DNA from: Glomus cerebriforme
Lineage: Eukaryota; Glomeromycota; Glomeromycetes; Glomerales; Glomeraceae
Length of the DNA: 64,000 nt
Assembly (NCBI GenBank): GCA_003550305.1
Contig: QKYT01000031.1
Span: forward strand, 253,829 to 317,828
Direction of reading: 5' to 3'
Shown here: positions 52,712 through 64,000 of the stretch, piece after piece
Layout: each line of letters opens with the position of its first letter
Numbering within the stretch: the first letter of the stretch is position 1
Position numbers and translations under genes: made by a program
Notes under the pieces: generated by a model
What the model was told of the DNA's origin: nothing
Database searches by the model: none
What the model saw: only the letters and a program-made list of their open reading frames with translations

Positions 52712-53887
52712 TTTCTTAAGCTTGACCATCCTTATTGCTAAATTAGTTCGTTATCTTTGTTATACATTTATAGATTGCATATCGATAATCTGAGAAAAAT
52801 TATTAGTTAATATAAAATATAAGATATTTTGTATTAATATTATTAATATTATTAATATTGCATTAAGTTCTCAATAAATTCTATTAATTCCAAGCGAACG
52901 TATAGTCAACGTTTTATCCAAATTAGAGTAGCGAATCGATGCTGTGCACACGCAAGTCACAGGTCTTGCATGTGCGGACCCCGCGCCCACACCCAATAAA
53001 GTCAAGCCGCACACCGCTTAGAACAGCCCAGAAAACTCGCCCAATGGCATCGTACAGTGATGTATTATTTTCGCAGATGGAAAGCGAAACCCAATTAATC
53101 ATTCTGAACTAGTGTATATTTAATATAAAAAAAATTTTTTTTCTATCGACTCGTTCATATACACGAACCCTGTTTTTTGATCTTTCTACAAGTATGTACC
53201 GTATGTGAATGCATACTCTATAAATGAAAAGTACTCTATTGTAGAAGATATTTTTTTTTTCCTCCTTGTGCGTTCATATGTACTATCCTTCAATTATTTT
53301 GTAAATAAAGACAACGAGTTTAATAAAGATTATTTTCTTTTTTTTTTTGTTAACCAATCCGACTAATGGTGTAAATTCTTCGTAGACTGTGTCCTACGTA
53401 AAAATTTCGTCTGCGGTCGCCTTTGTTTTATGTTAATATTTTTGTATACTTGATAATTCAATTTTAATACACTTTTTTGTCGCGCTTTAATAATTTCCCT
53501 TCACCTTGTATATCTCCTTTATACACTTACTGTTAGTTTAGTTTTGTAAAATATTCGCGAAAATTTCTGAACTTGGTTAACTAGGTTCTCAAAATCATTT
53601 ACTATTGTACACAGTTGGTAATTAAATTTTTTTTTTGGGTTATATAGCCCTTTTAGTAACGCGGTGATTCATTTTTTTTTTTTTTTTGATTCGCGTTCTG
53701 TTAATTATAACTCTCTCTATTAAATAGTTTATTTGAGGTTTTTTTTTTTTTGTTTGGTAGTTATTAGTTTCAATAGCTTTTTTTTCTTCAACAAAAAACA
53801 GATCCATTTTTTATAATTAAATTAATATATAAAAAGAGGACAAGAAATATTTTTATTATATTTAAAAAAAAATTTCTTTTGTAAATA
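52712..53887. other. Long 5' region of the Gbp2-like gene, with a GC-rich island
   Basis: About 52918-53065 is much richer in G and C than the rest of the window (gcggaccccgcgcccacacc is typical). The following 800 bp is T-rich and may be a long untranslated leader or promoter of the downstream RRM gene. No open frame or RNA gene was recognised. Confidence 0.4.
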
Positions 53888-56800
53888 ATGACAATCAAGG
53901 GCAGACAACTTTTTGTTGGTAATGTGAGTATAATTTTTATTAATTATTGTTTGAATTAAATTACAAACTTACAATATAATGTATCTGTCTTTTTCTTTTC
54001 AAAATACATTGTGGATAAAGCTTCCATATGTAGGTTAGTGAAACAAAAAAAAACGCGAATGATGCATTTATGAGCTTAATGCAATTATTTTGATTGGTTA
54101 TCGTAATTTAAAATCAAGACTAATAATAAATTGCGTTTATTTTTACAAAATTAACTGAAATAGTTGGTTGGCAAGATTTAAAGGTTAATAAGAATTATTT
54201 ATTATTTGAGATATTTTCTTTTATTTTCTTAATTAACTTTATGGGTTAATTTTATTAGGATTTATTTAGAAAAGCCGGCAGTGTACAACGTGCAAACATC
54301 ATATTAAGTCGTGACGGACGGTCGAAAGGACATGGTATTGTGCTCTATGCAACAGTCGCGGACGCGCAAAAAGCCATATGTAAGATGATCTAATATATAA
54401 ATTTTATCAAGCAAATTACTTTATATTATTTAATGTAATAGTTTATAAATTGGAATATAATTAGAATTACGCATGAATTTGACTCGGAATTTTTAAAGAA
54501 ATTTCTTTAATATTAATATTTGACCTTATGATTTTATTATGATATAACAGCAGAATTTGATGGATATGAATGGCATGGTAGAAAGTTAGAAGTTAGAGAA
54601 GTAAGTGAACTATTAAAAATAAACAAATATATATTTTTTTTTGATTGAATTAATAAATATATAAATTATTATTTCATAGGATCGTAGTGCTATGGATTTC
54701 CCTCCACCTCCACCACGTACAGAGGGTGTTAATAATATTAATCAAAACGAGGTATTTTTAATTATTATTTCAAGTTTTTATATTAAAAAAGGAAAATTTT
54801 TCTTTTATTAATAATTTTTATGAAATACATTTTTAGGAAAATGATAAAATTACTTCAACCAATGGTTTAACAGTATCGGCAAATTCGAATGATATTAACG
54901 TCACATCCTCATCAACCACAACATCACCGGTAGACTATTCCATCACAAATAATGAAATACTTAACGTGAATGGCACAACAAATATTAATGGGACTACGAA
55001 TGGTGTAACAACATACAGTGAAGAACACACTGTTAATAATTCCAATAATACCTCTTCGACTCTGCAAAGACAATTGTTTGTTGGAAATGTAAGTAATAAA
55101 TAAATAAATATGTGTGAATTGTGTGAACTATAAATTTATTCTGATCATTATTTTCTCGTAGCTACCTTTTCGTGTTCGATGGCAAGATTTGAAAGACCTG
55201 TTTAGAGAAGCGGGGACAGTCATACGTGCAGACGTTGCGATGGGATATGATAATAGGTCCAAAGGTCACGGGACAGTATTATTTGCCACTCTTGAAGAAG
55301 CAAAAAATGCGATTGGTAAAGGCTTTTATAATTATTTACGCTACATATTTATATGATGGTCAATATATATATATAATAATTCTTATTCTTAATCAAATTA
55401 GCCATGTTTAATCAAAAAAACTGGCAAGGTCGAATCCTGGAAGTGCGAGAAGATCGAGGATTCGTTGATCCAAATATCCAAAATAACATTAACGGTCATC
55501 CCTATCACCACCATCAACATCATTCACAAGATCATTCACGTCGGGTCATTGATCATACAAACCATAGTCACACCCAAACTCCTTATGGACCGGGTGGCCC
55601 TATGATAGGCCTTTTCTATGGAGTAAGCATTATAAAAAAATGTATATGACCTAATTTAATCAATTTAATTAACATTTTCTTTTTGTTATTATAATATTAC
55701 AGCCTAGAGTTCAAGCTCCCCAGCCAAATTACGCCGGGAGATTACTTTTTGTTGGAAATGTGAGATTTTGAAAATTTGTTGTTTCTTTAATATAAAATAC
55801 GTGACCTTATATTTAATTTAAATTGTAGCTACCGTTTAATTGTCAATGGCAAGACCTAAAAGATCTTTTCCGTAATGCTGGCAATATTATTCGAGCTGAT
55901 GTTTCAACTAATTTCGATGGACGAAGTAGAGGTTTTGGCACGGTACTATTCGCAACACCCGAAGATGCCAGGAATGCTGTCGGTAAGAAGGAAAAACACA
56001 CGTTTTTTATTTAATTATAGTTTGAGAAGGTTTTTTTTCTAAAAATGAAATGCATTAAATTAGGGATGTACAACGGTTATGAATTTCAAGGAAGAACTTT
56101 ACGTGTTCACTTTGATAAATTTTCATTACCTCCTTTACCGCCGCATCATCATAATCCACCACCGCATCCAGCACATTTGCCACCTCCTGTACATCCACAT
56201 CATAGACCTCCACCGCTTATATCAAATATCCCTCATCATAATTTTCATTTAGGTCCTCCGCCACCAATTCCTCATCATTTTATGCCTCCAGCTCATATGG
56301 GACCTTTTTCTCCACCTTTAACAACACCTTCATTGACTAGTCCTCCTCCGTTTCCTGTTTCATATAATCCATTAGCACATTTAAACAATCATCCAAATGC
56401 CAACACTAATGCTTCTTCGCCATTTCAACCTATCCAACCTATCCCAATCGTTTCTTCAGCTGGTTCTATACATGGAATCGGAACTAATTCGCAGCAAACT
56501 TCTACTCAATCGTCACAAAGTGTTCAAGATCAACCAATTGTGACGCCAGCAACGCAATTTCCAGGGTTTGGTCCAATTGGAAAAACTCATCATTCTCCTC
56601 AATCGACTGTCACATCATCCCTTTCAAATTTAGGCGCAGTAGGGATTTTCCCGGGATCATCATCAAATACGAGTAATGGAATTGCAAATAATAATGGAAT
56701 TAATGGAACAACAGATGGCAATAATATTAATTATAATTCTGGAAATGACAACACGATTCACAGTTTAACATCAACTTTTGCAAGTTTACATCTTAGTCCT

Positions 56801-57439
56801 CTTGGTCAAGCTCCACAATTATTTTATAATTTTCATCCTCATCCTCATCATCGTCATCCGGTGATTCCAACAGCTTACCATCCTCATCATCATCATCAGG
56901 TAGCCGCAGCAGCTGCGGCTCATCATCATCAACAACATCATCACCACCATTCCCATAGTCAACACCCACATCATCATCATCCTGGTGCTATCGGTAGTGG
57001 AATTGGTGGAATAAATGCTCATGTTCATAGTCAAGCAAATGGAATTTCCGACCCCCCAGTTTCCGTTACAACAACGTCTGCGTCTAATGGATTAGGTAGC
57101 GTTGTTCATCCACCATCATCCTCTTCTAATGTAGCCAAAGAAACTGATAATGGTAGTAAAAATGGTATTGTAGGTTCAAGTTCTACCACGACAGAAGCAA
57201 CCAATAACTCGGTAAATAACAGCAATAATTCATCCAACTCTTCTGTTCCTACTTCAATTGTTGTTCCATCTCCAGGTTTATGGGATAACAGCACGTCAAC
57301 AATGTTATCTACTGCAACAGCAGTATCGAATGGACCCAATGGGACTGCTAACTCAGGTAGTGTAATTAGCATAGGGATGACATCATCATTAACTGGAATG
57401 GGTGGACTTGATAGTCCAACTGTCCCTCTGTATTTGTAA
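53888..57439 (+). CDS. Three-RRM RNA-binding protein, Gbp2/Hrb1-like
   Basis: Twelve exons: 53888-53923, 54021-54033, 54164-54183, 54259-54379, 54551-54600, 54680-54751, 54837-55088, 55162-55315, 55402-55622, 55703-55759, 55829-55982 and 56064-57439. They sum to 842 codons (841 aa). Each RRM shows an RNP2 (QLFVGNLP or LLFVGNLP), WQDLKDLFR and an RNP1 (KGHGIVLYA, KGHGTVLFA, RGFGTVLFA). The WQDLKDLFR helix is typical of the Gbp2/Hrb1 group of nuclear mRNP quality-control and export factors. The C-terminal 450 residues are Pro/His-rich and Asn/Ser-rich, with poly-His runs. Exons 2 and 3 are 13 and 20 nt long. Confidence 0.88.
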
Positions 57440-58035
57440 GGGAATATAAAAAGTTGTGGATTGGGAAATGGATCGTTGATAACATACTGGATATTTTTTT
57501 TTTTTATATTTTTGATTTTAAATATTTTAAATATTTTGAAAATATGGATGAAATTGAGATTAAAAAATGGTAATAATGGTTTAATAATGGTTAAATATGT
57601 CAGTTGTGATTTAGTAAATGCTTTTTTTGGAGCAAGATGGTGGTTTTTTCATAGAATTATATATATTTGGGAACATTTTTTTCGTTACAATGTTTTTTTT
57701 TTCAAAATTATAAAGTTTTTTTACTAACATTTTTCAAATTTAGTTATTGCTTTCAAAAATGAACATTATTAGCAAAAAAAAAAAAAATTTACATACAAAA
57801 AAAAGATTTTATATACAGTAAAAAAATGATTACAAAATTAGATTAGATTTGTACCTTTAAAAAAAAATTTTTTTAATATATATACAATTTCATAATTTAT
57901 TTATTTATTACCGATTTAAAAATTTTTTAATATTTATTATATATTGTAAAAAATCATTGACGTTTTTAGTTGACGTTAGAATAAAAATATTCTAATTTTA
58001 TCAAATAATATTATTTTTGAATGAAACCAAGAATT
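57440..58035. other. 3' region of the Gbp2-like gene and tRNA upstream spacer
   Basis: A/T-rich, with several homopolymer runs. No feature is recognised before the tRNA. Confidence 0.4.
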
Positions 58036-58108
58036 GCCTTCTTGGCTCAGTTGGCAGAGCGTCTGCCTAGTAAGCAGAAGGTCGTCAGTTCGATTCTGGC
58101 AGAAGGCA
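58036..58108 (+). tRNA. tRNA-Thr (AGT anticodon)
   Basis: A 73-nt cloverleaf can be drawn by eye. The acceptor stem pairs gccttct with agaaggc, with discriminator a. The D arm is ggctcagttggcagagc. The anticodon stem tctgc/gcaga encloses loop ctagtaa (anticodon AGT, read as IGU). The T arm is gtcagttcgattctggc. Internal A box tggctcagttgg and B box gttcgattc are present, and a long T run from about 58121 can end RNA polymerase III transcription. No intron. Confidence 0.93.
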
Positions 58109-58245
58109 TTTGATTAATAATTTTTTTTTTTTTTTTTTTAACGGCGCAAGATTTGTGTTTGTTTTCAATGGAGCAATACGCCAAAATTTTAATTTAATTT
58201 AAACCGATTCATTTTCAAATTTTCAGTTTTTAAAAAAAAACCAAA

Positions 58246-59397
58246 ATGAAAGGTGTTAACTACCAAATGTTATATAATAAGAAAAAACATTTTTGTGATT
58301 TACTCAGTGTTAAATTTATAATATTAATATTATTTCTTACAGTATCACTTTGTGTTTTATTTTTATTTGCTATTAATGATATAGCAGAAAATAATATTCC
58401 TGCTAATACACATAGTTTTGAACCTCCTAGCATTAATTACACTTTACTTAATAAACTCGCAACTCCCTTTTCTCAAAAAAATTTGATTTTTATCGGAGAT
58501 GTTCATGGAGCATTCGATGAACTTTTGAAGTTAATAAATAAAATTGATTATGACCCTTTAAAAGATCATTTGATTTTTGTAGGTGATTTAGTAGCAAAGG
58601 GACCAAAATCCATTGAAGTTGTTCGATTGATTCGTTCTTTGGGAGCTAGTTGTGTACGTGGAAATCATGATGATAAAGTTTTGAAGTGGAAAAACTTATT
58701 AAATTTTTTAGATTCCAGAAAGATCGAATTAAATGAATATATTAAGGAGCATAATATATCCGAAGATATCGTAAAATCTGAACATGGATTATTAGCAAAG
58801 TCAGTCATGACAAATTCATGATAAAATTTTTGTTAACTATGTATTAAATTTTATGATTTAATATATATTTTTTCATATTGTTAATTGTTAATTTTTCTTA
58901 TAGGAAACTTGACGTAGAAACTTACAATTATCTTCTTTCTTGCCCTATTATTTTGGACATTCCAGAATATAATTTATATGTCGTTCATGCTGGTTTACTA
59001 CCAGATGTTCTATTATCTGAACAAGATCCTTCTGACATAATGAATATGGTATTATTATTATTATTATTATTATTTTACGTTTATTTTAAATATACTATTC
59101 CACGCTTTTTTTTCATTTTGATGATTTTTTTTTTAGCGTAATATTAAGGGCGACGGTAAACCTTCGAAGAGCAAAAATGAAGGTCATGCTTGGAGCAAAT
59201 ATTGGAACGCAGTACAGGAGAAATCTTCTTCACCTAGAACAGTAATTTACGGTCATGATGCTTCGAGGGGATTGAAAATAAAACCTTATAGTTTCGGACT
59301 TGATTCAAGATGCGTATACGGTGGAGAATTAAGTGCATTAATATGGAATGATAATAGAGAAATCAAAAGTGTTAAATGTAAACAATATGACAGTTAA
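58246..59397 (+). CDS. PPN2: PPN2-like metallophosphatase (endopolyphosphatase)
   Basis: Three exons (58246-58799, 58904-59048, 59137-59397) give 319 aa. A single membrane segment lies near residues 25-47 (IILILFLTVSLCVLFLFAIN). The calcineurin-like phosphatase motifs are GDVHGAF, GDLVAKG and RGNHDDK, then VVHAGLLP and YGHDASRG. In yeast, Ppn2 is a vacuolar enzyme that cuts inorganic polyphosphate chains internally, and the family also includes diadenosine-tetraphosphatase relatives. The first intron has donor gtcagt. Polyphosphate storage is prominent in mycorrhizal fungi, which makes this gene functionally apt, but that link is inference. Confidence 0.85.
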
Positions 59398-59664
59398 AGA
59401 TTCATTTTGAAGGAAATATACTGTTTACAATTGTTTTATTTTTAATTAATAGTTAGAACTCATTTTACACAGACTTTTATATTTGTTGATTTTCTCACTT
59501 TTTCAATAAATTTTACTTAGCAAACCATTATCTGTGAAATTTTTAGATTTATTGGGGAACAATTCTTAGGCTATATAAAGAAACATTTGTGTTACACAAA
59601 ATTAATAATTTTTAAGATCAAGATTAACGTAAAGGACTAAATTGTAAATTTTATTTCATACGTA

Positions 59665-61281
59665 ATGTCAGTTACTGTCCCGGAATATATTGACGCTTTC
59701 GATGCACGTTTGTATTTCGTTAGTTCTCTCAAGAAACTTAGTGTGAGCCAACAGACAATTCTCAAGTGCAGAAGTTTTGCACTCCGATACACGGACTGGT
59801 ACGAAGATTTGTATCGCTGTATAATCGAGGTCATGGAAGGTGGTAATGTCTGGTCGCGAATGTACCTTCTTTACTTCTTAGATAGTCTCATAGAAAGGTC
59901 TGAGCTTGTAAATTTTAAAGGATATACTGAATTTATCCTTGAAGATATTGAGAAAATCGTTGGCTTAGTCTGCAAAAAGCCCGAAGGGTCTGTTAATTTA
60001 GTGAATACATTAAAAACACTGGAAAGATGGCAGAACAAAAAATTTTTTGATCCTAATGTCATCGGGAAAGCCAAAGCTTCATTATTGGCGTGGAAGTCAG
60101 AACCTGAATACCCGCCAGAATTAATCCTTACTGGAGCTGAAATAAAACAAAGAATGGAAGACGATAGAGAAAGAGCTAAGCTCCTTCGAGAAGATAGTTG
60201 GTGGGTTGATAAAAGCATAGAAGATGGAGAAGCCTTAGCTTTATGGGAAGAAACATCGGATCTTGATGAAGGAGACTACTTAGATATTATAACGGAAAAT
60301 ATTAAACAAGATCCTAATTTTGAATGGAAGAGCTTGTATGAAGAAGTAACAGCATGGAATAAAGAACAGACTAAACTTGAAAAAGAACTTGAAAAAGAAG
60401 ATGAAAGAATAGCTGCAATGAATTATGATTTTGGTAAGTTAATCTTTGTTAAAGATTTTATGTAAAATAATTTAATCCCTATCTTATAATAGAGCCTGTA
60501 ATACACACCGACTTGCTTAGTAAGATCCCAAGACCAGATCAAGTAAATTCTGAAAAGTATAAAGATCAGGTTTCTAAAAACTCAGAAGTACCAAGTAAAA
60601 TACCAAGACTTAGGAAGGTACCTTCAAATATTCTGATTAATATGAATTCTGAAGAAGAGTCACTCCATGAGACTAAAGAGAAGATTTCTGAGTTTGAGTC
60701 CATGATAACGTCAGCATCATCGACGTTCGTAGCAACGCCCATAATAAATGTAGCATCCATAGCCGAAAATCGAATTAAAGTTAACAGTTCTGTCCCGGCT
60801 ATTGTTATTTCACCTCCTAATCAAACAGAGATTATACCAATCTCTCCGGAAAAATCAGGAACAAAAAGAATACATGGTGCCGATGATACCTTTCCGGGCA
60901 TATCTGATGAACAGTCCAAACCAAAGAGAGCTCGTCCTGCTCACGAAGATCCTTCAACCACCTTGGGAACAAAAGAATCTGATTTCCAAGAGGTAAGGAG
61001 ATGATAAGGTTTCGAAAGATTAATAAATAAAGAAGTAAAAATATAACATTTTTATTATTTTGTTTAAGTTGTCAGACCAAAATTCTTCGCATGTGAACGA
61101 AGAAGAAAACATTCGAGATTCGGAGGAAGCTGAAGTAGAAAATTCTAATAGTCATGCTCCCGAATCAAATCTTGAATTTCTTTTACAAGCAGTCGAATTG
61201 GTATCGCCGATGACTGAGGTTTCTCTATCTAAAGAAGATTCCCCATCCCGCGATGATTTTCATTTGATTGAAAAATTATAG
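59665..61281 (+). CDS. CTK3: CTD kinase subunit gamma, CTK3
   Basis: Three exons (59665-60433, 60493-60992, 61069-61281) give 493 aa. The N-terminal 150 residues match the Ctk3 domain, an ENTH/CID-like helical module (FDARLYFVSSLKKLSVSQQT, SFALRYTDWYEDLYRCIIE, MYLLYFLDSLIE). A second conserved block is EDSWWVDKSIEDGEALALWE. The C-terminal half is Ser/Pro/Glu-rich, low complexity. Ctk3 belongs to the CTDK-I kinase that phosphorylates the RNA polymerase II C-terminal domain. It stands in the same orientation as the PPN2-like gene, 268 bp away. Confidence 0.88.
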
Positions 61282-62356
61282 GGTATGTATTTTATATTTT
61301 TGTATTTGGTTTTTTTAGTTATCAGGACATTAAATTGGACATTCTCTTTCGTTATTTTAGCAAATACTATGATGTCTCTTTAATATAGTGGTTTCTCTTT
61401 GATGTTATAATTTTGATAAAGGTACATTATTTATTGTAACAAGAACTTTAAAATGTATTTATTATATTTTTTTTTATATATATATTAACTTTTATAAAAT
61501 TTCTTTAAACAAAATAGTATCAGAACTTTTGTAAATAACAATCAGAAATTAACAAAATAATATAGAAAAAATATATTATATTAGAAATATATTGATTTCA
61601 ACAATAATAAAAAAATCATAAAACATTCAAAATAATATTTTTGTTTTAATAAATTATGAAATTCATTCAACACAAATTTTGCGATCACATGATCGTAGTT
61701 TATAAAAATTATAATCCCTTTTAAATAAAAACTTATAATATCATGATTAGTAATTTTAAAAAGACATTTATCGATAAAAGTTACACTCATCCATTTATAA
61801 AAAAAAAAAAAAAAATTGATTGAAGTATTATTTATAATTTGGCGGAGACATCAAATGGTCAAAATTATTCTATTCAAGACAAGGACGCAGCTCGAGAACT
61901 GACTGCGGTTCAAACATCACGTGATAGATAACGTTTGTTCTGAAAGCAAGATATGCCAATGAGTATACTGTAGCCGCATAGGCTTATTCGAAAAATGTAC
62001 CCGTATTATTGTTAAAAATAGCATAGCCATTAGGTTTATTGCTTTATTCTGTATTGAACATTATCAAAAGCCTACGTAATAATGTAGCAGAAGGCTCGAT
62101 TCTTCAAGTACTAGAAGCTAATCTTTTCCTATATGAAGTAGAGTAACAACATATTATTAAATTGTAATATTAAATTGTATTTCCCATAGTGACCATAGTA
62201 ATCGGATACAAGTTTCGTCTTAAGCATAAGCATAAAAAAAATTAGACAGCATTTCATTTTATTTTGAGCTCAATCATAGTTGGCTGCGCCACAGTATAAT
62301 ACATGATCACCAAAGGTATTGTAAATAATTATAATTAAACTATCATTTTAATAATT
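61282..62356. other. Intergenic DNA, nothing recognised
   Basis: AT-rich. The 69-codon minus frame at 61581-61790 is an Ile/Phe-rich product of base composition. No repeat or RNA gene was found, although 61850-62300 has a more balanced base composition and could be an old decayed gene. Confidence 0.35.
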
Positions 62357-63754
62357 TTAATAAGTACTTTCATAAGACTCAGAGAATTCTTGCTGCTGAA
62401 CAGGAGGAGGTGAGGGAGCAACAGGAGTCTCTGTTGTAGGTTTTTGGAAGTCCTCGGAAATTGGCGCTGTAATGAGCGGCTCTTCCTTGGCATCCTATTT
62501 CAATAAAGTATTCAATATTAAGAGTGTGATAGAAAACTTAAATAATTATTAAAGTAATAAAAGAATTGACATACCGAAATATGAACCATATCGGGTAGAG
62601 GGTTCTTTGGTCCAGCTTTACCAGTTGGATCCTGATCCTAAAATAGAATTTTTCAGCGTTATTTTTATATGAAAAATACAATAAAATTTTATAATTAAAA
62701 AAATTTCCAGACTACTGTACCTTCATGATCTTGACCTTAATACCCAAAACACCTTGCCTTAACATAACGTGTCGGATAGCAGTGTCTACATAATCACGAA
62801 TTGGCTGACCGGAATGGATCATGAACCCATCAACAAATTTCATAGATTTTGCACGGGCCGCACGTAATTTTCCAGATACAACCACTTCGCATCCTTTTGC
62901 GCCTGATTCCATAATGAAACGCAAAACACCATAACAAGCTCTATATATTAAGATCAGAAAATTTATAAATAGATATTTTTTTATTTATTTATTTTTTTGA
63001 TATACCTTCTTACAGCAAGACCGGCCAATAATTTGTATCGAAGAGATTCACACTGAGCAATAGCACAAAGTCCCCGGTTTTGTACTTTTTCAGCATATAA
63101 CTCGACAGTATTTTCAGGGAATTTAAATCTTTTTTGAATAAGAGCGGTTAATTCACGAATTCTACGTCCTTTTTCACCAAGTACTTCTTGAGTATGAGTA
63201 GCACGGATTATAATTTCCGTACGAGCTGGTGTTACACGGACTTCTACACCAGAGTATCCTTCTTCGGCCAACTCACGTGTAAAAAATTCGTTGAGTTCGG
63301 CAAAGAAAACACCATCAGCAACGAACTAATTGATTTTGTAAGATTTTCGCGAAAAAAAAATAAATAAAATAAGCAAATATTGTTATATTGGACAATGTTT
63401 TGGATAACAAGTTAATGAATACAATTTGCTTTTTTTTTTATGTTTCTGAAATTCTAAAGGAATGTAAATTAATTAAATAAAAATTTGTATATAAATATAT
63501 TTTTTATTATATAATTTATCTCACTTAATCTTGGATCAGGTTATCTTTAATTCCGTACATTATACCTTGGGTAAATAAGGTATTCAAACAAGAGGTGCCA
63601 GATATATGTATCATCATACCAAAATATAAAGTGAGATTATAAAATCATATCTTTAAAAAAATAATTTTATAAACTATTATTGATATCTATTCTAAATTCG
63701 TAATTAGATTATAAAATAATACTTTACTTTTCTTTTCTTTGAGATTTGAGCCAT
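62357..63754 (-). CDS. RPS3: Ribosomal protein uS3 (RPS3)
   Basis: Five exons (63754-63728, 63325-63006, 62940-62721, 62637-62575, 62494-62357) give 255 aa. Start MAQISKKRK is the family start. The KH domain is visible ([20 protein letters not shown], then [19 protein letters not shown]). The conserved C-half includes [24 protein letters not shown] sequence and [20 protein letters not shown]. uS3 sits at the mRNA entry channel of the 40S subunit. Intron 1 is about 400 nt, by far the longest in this window, and appears to host a C/D snoRNA. The acidic/Pro-rich C-tail is usual for fungi. Confidence 0.96.
63528..63626 (-). ncRNA. Candidate C/D-box snoRNA in RPS3 intron 1
   Basis: On the minus strand, a C box ATGATGA (63617-63611) and a D box CTGA (63539-63536) are about 70 nt apart. 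The flanks ttttgg (before C) and ccaaga (after D) can form a six-pair terminal stem with one wobble pair, the usual arrangement. The segment directly upstream of the D box (ggaattaaagataac) would be the guide, but I could not match it to an rRNA site by eye. Vertebrate RPS3 introns host the C/D snoRNA U15, so the host-gene choice has precedent. The identity of this one is unknown. Confidence 0.45.
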
Positions 63755-63841
63755 TGTCCGTTATGAAATGCCTGAGCGATATATAATATATAAATAGCTA
63801 AAGAGGCAAGATGTAAGAGGAGGAAAAAAAAAATATCGTGG

Positions 63842-63948
63842 ATGGATCAAAGATCAAATAGTGAACGATCCGCGGATCATCACAAGGTCAGGGAAGTATA
63901 TTTGCCTAAAAATTTCCGAGCCAATGGCCCAATGCCACCATTTTTATG
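63842..63948 (+). CDS. 5' exon of an unrecognised gene, cut by window end
   Basis: ATG at 63842 opens MDQRSNSERSADHHKVREVY, then LPKNFRANGPMPPFL, and meets a gtaact donor after 63948 in phase 2. The remainder lies outside the window. The start is only 87 bp from the divergent RPS3 start, so both would share one promoter. Too short to assign. Confidence 0.4.
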
Positions 63949-64000
63949 GTAACTAATTTTTATTTATAGACCTTTCTAAAAAATTAATTTTTGGACACGA

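Noticed and set aside
56045..57439. Separate gene starting at the ATG at 56045
   Set aside because: The exon begins at 56064 and completes the third RRM of the Gbp2-like protein. The upstream ATG is intronic.

Overview
The window is nuclear DNA from a very AT-rich, intron-dense fungus. The genes carry many short (about 50-100 nt) GT-AG introns. They include fungal-type proteins (Rcm1, Ctk3, Ppn2, Gbp2/Hrb1-like, Mrh4-like), and the accessory DNA includes a degraded hAT element and remnants of families that I associate, from memory, with Rhizophagus-type arbuscular mycorrhizal fungi (Glomeromycotina). The organism call is an inference. N bases occur at about 190-540 and 6699-6725.

Region 1-12,500 is accessory and gene-poor. 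It holds several unrelated minisatellites (29/70 bp, 96 bp, 44 bp, about 77 bp, 21 bp), a dead hAT transposon with BED-finger and C-terminal dimerisation remnants, two non-autonomous TIR elements (one inserted at a TA inside the 44-bp minisatellite), and broken copies of a SAM-like/PD-(D/E)XK-like family and of a second coiled-coil family. The one gene that looks intact is a two-exon minus-strand gene for a T5orf172/GIY-YIG-like protein. Two of the minisatellites have repeat units that look like one spliceosomal intron plus one 17-20 nt micro-exon. I consider this the most unusual feature of the window.

Region 12,700-64,000 is a dense housekeeping block. In order: COX18 (+), CYP40-type cyclophilin (-), AFG1 ATPase (+), acetyl-CoA acetyltransferase (-), Mediator MED13 (+), ATG9 (-), rRNA m5C methyltransferase RCM1/NSUN5 (-), CTR9 (-), phosphoglucomutase (-), PRMT3 (+), a type II membrane protein with glycosyltransferase-like and alginate-lyase-like halves (-), an unknown mitochondrial-looking protein (+), mitochondrial DEAD-box helicase MRH4-like (-), heat shock factor (+), a divergent RPB9-like zinc-ribbon protein (+), a three-RRM Gbp2/Hrb1-like protein (+), tRNA-Thr(AGT) (+), a PPN2-like phosphatase (+), CTD-kinase subunit CTK3 (+), ribosomal protein uS3/RPS3 (-) with a candidate C/D snoRNA in intron 1, and the 5' end of a divergent gene at the right edge.

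I rebuilt exon models by hand and checked that the exon lengths sum to whole codons. Many genes lie in divergent pairs with 90-400 bp between starts (CYP40/AFG1, thiolase/MED13, PGM/PRMT3, MRH4/HSF, RPS3/last gene). Functional themes are transcription and chromatin (MED13, CTR9, CTK3, HSF, PRMT3, RPB9-like), mitochondrial biogenesis (COX18, AFG1, MRH4-like) and RNA and protein synthesis (RCM1, uS3, tRNA). There is no sign of a co-regulated cluster, and the order looks like ordinary fungal gene packing.
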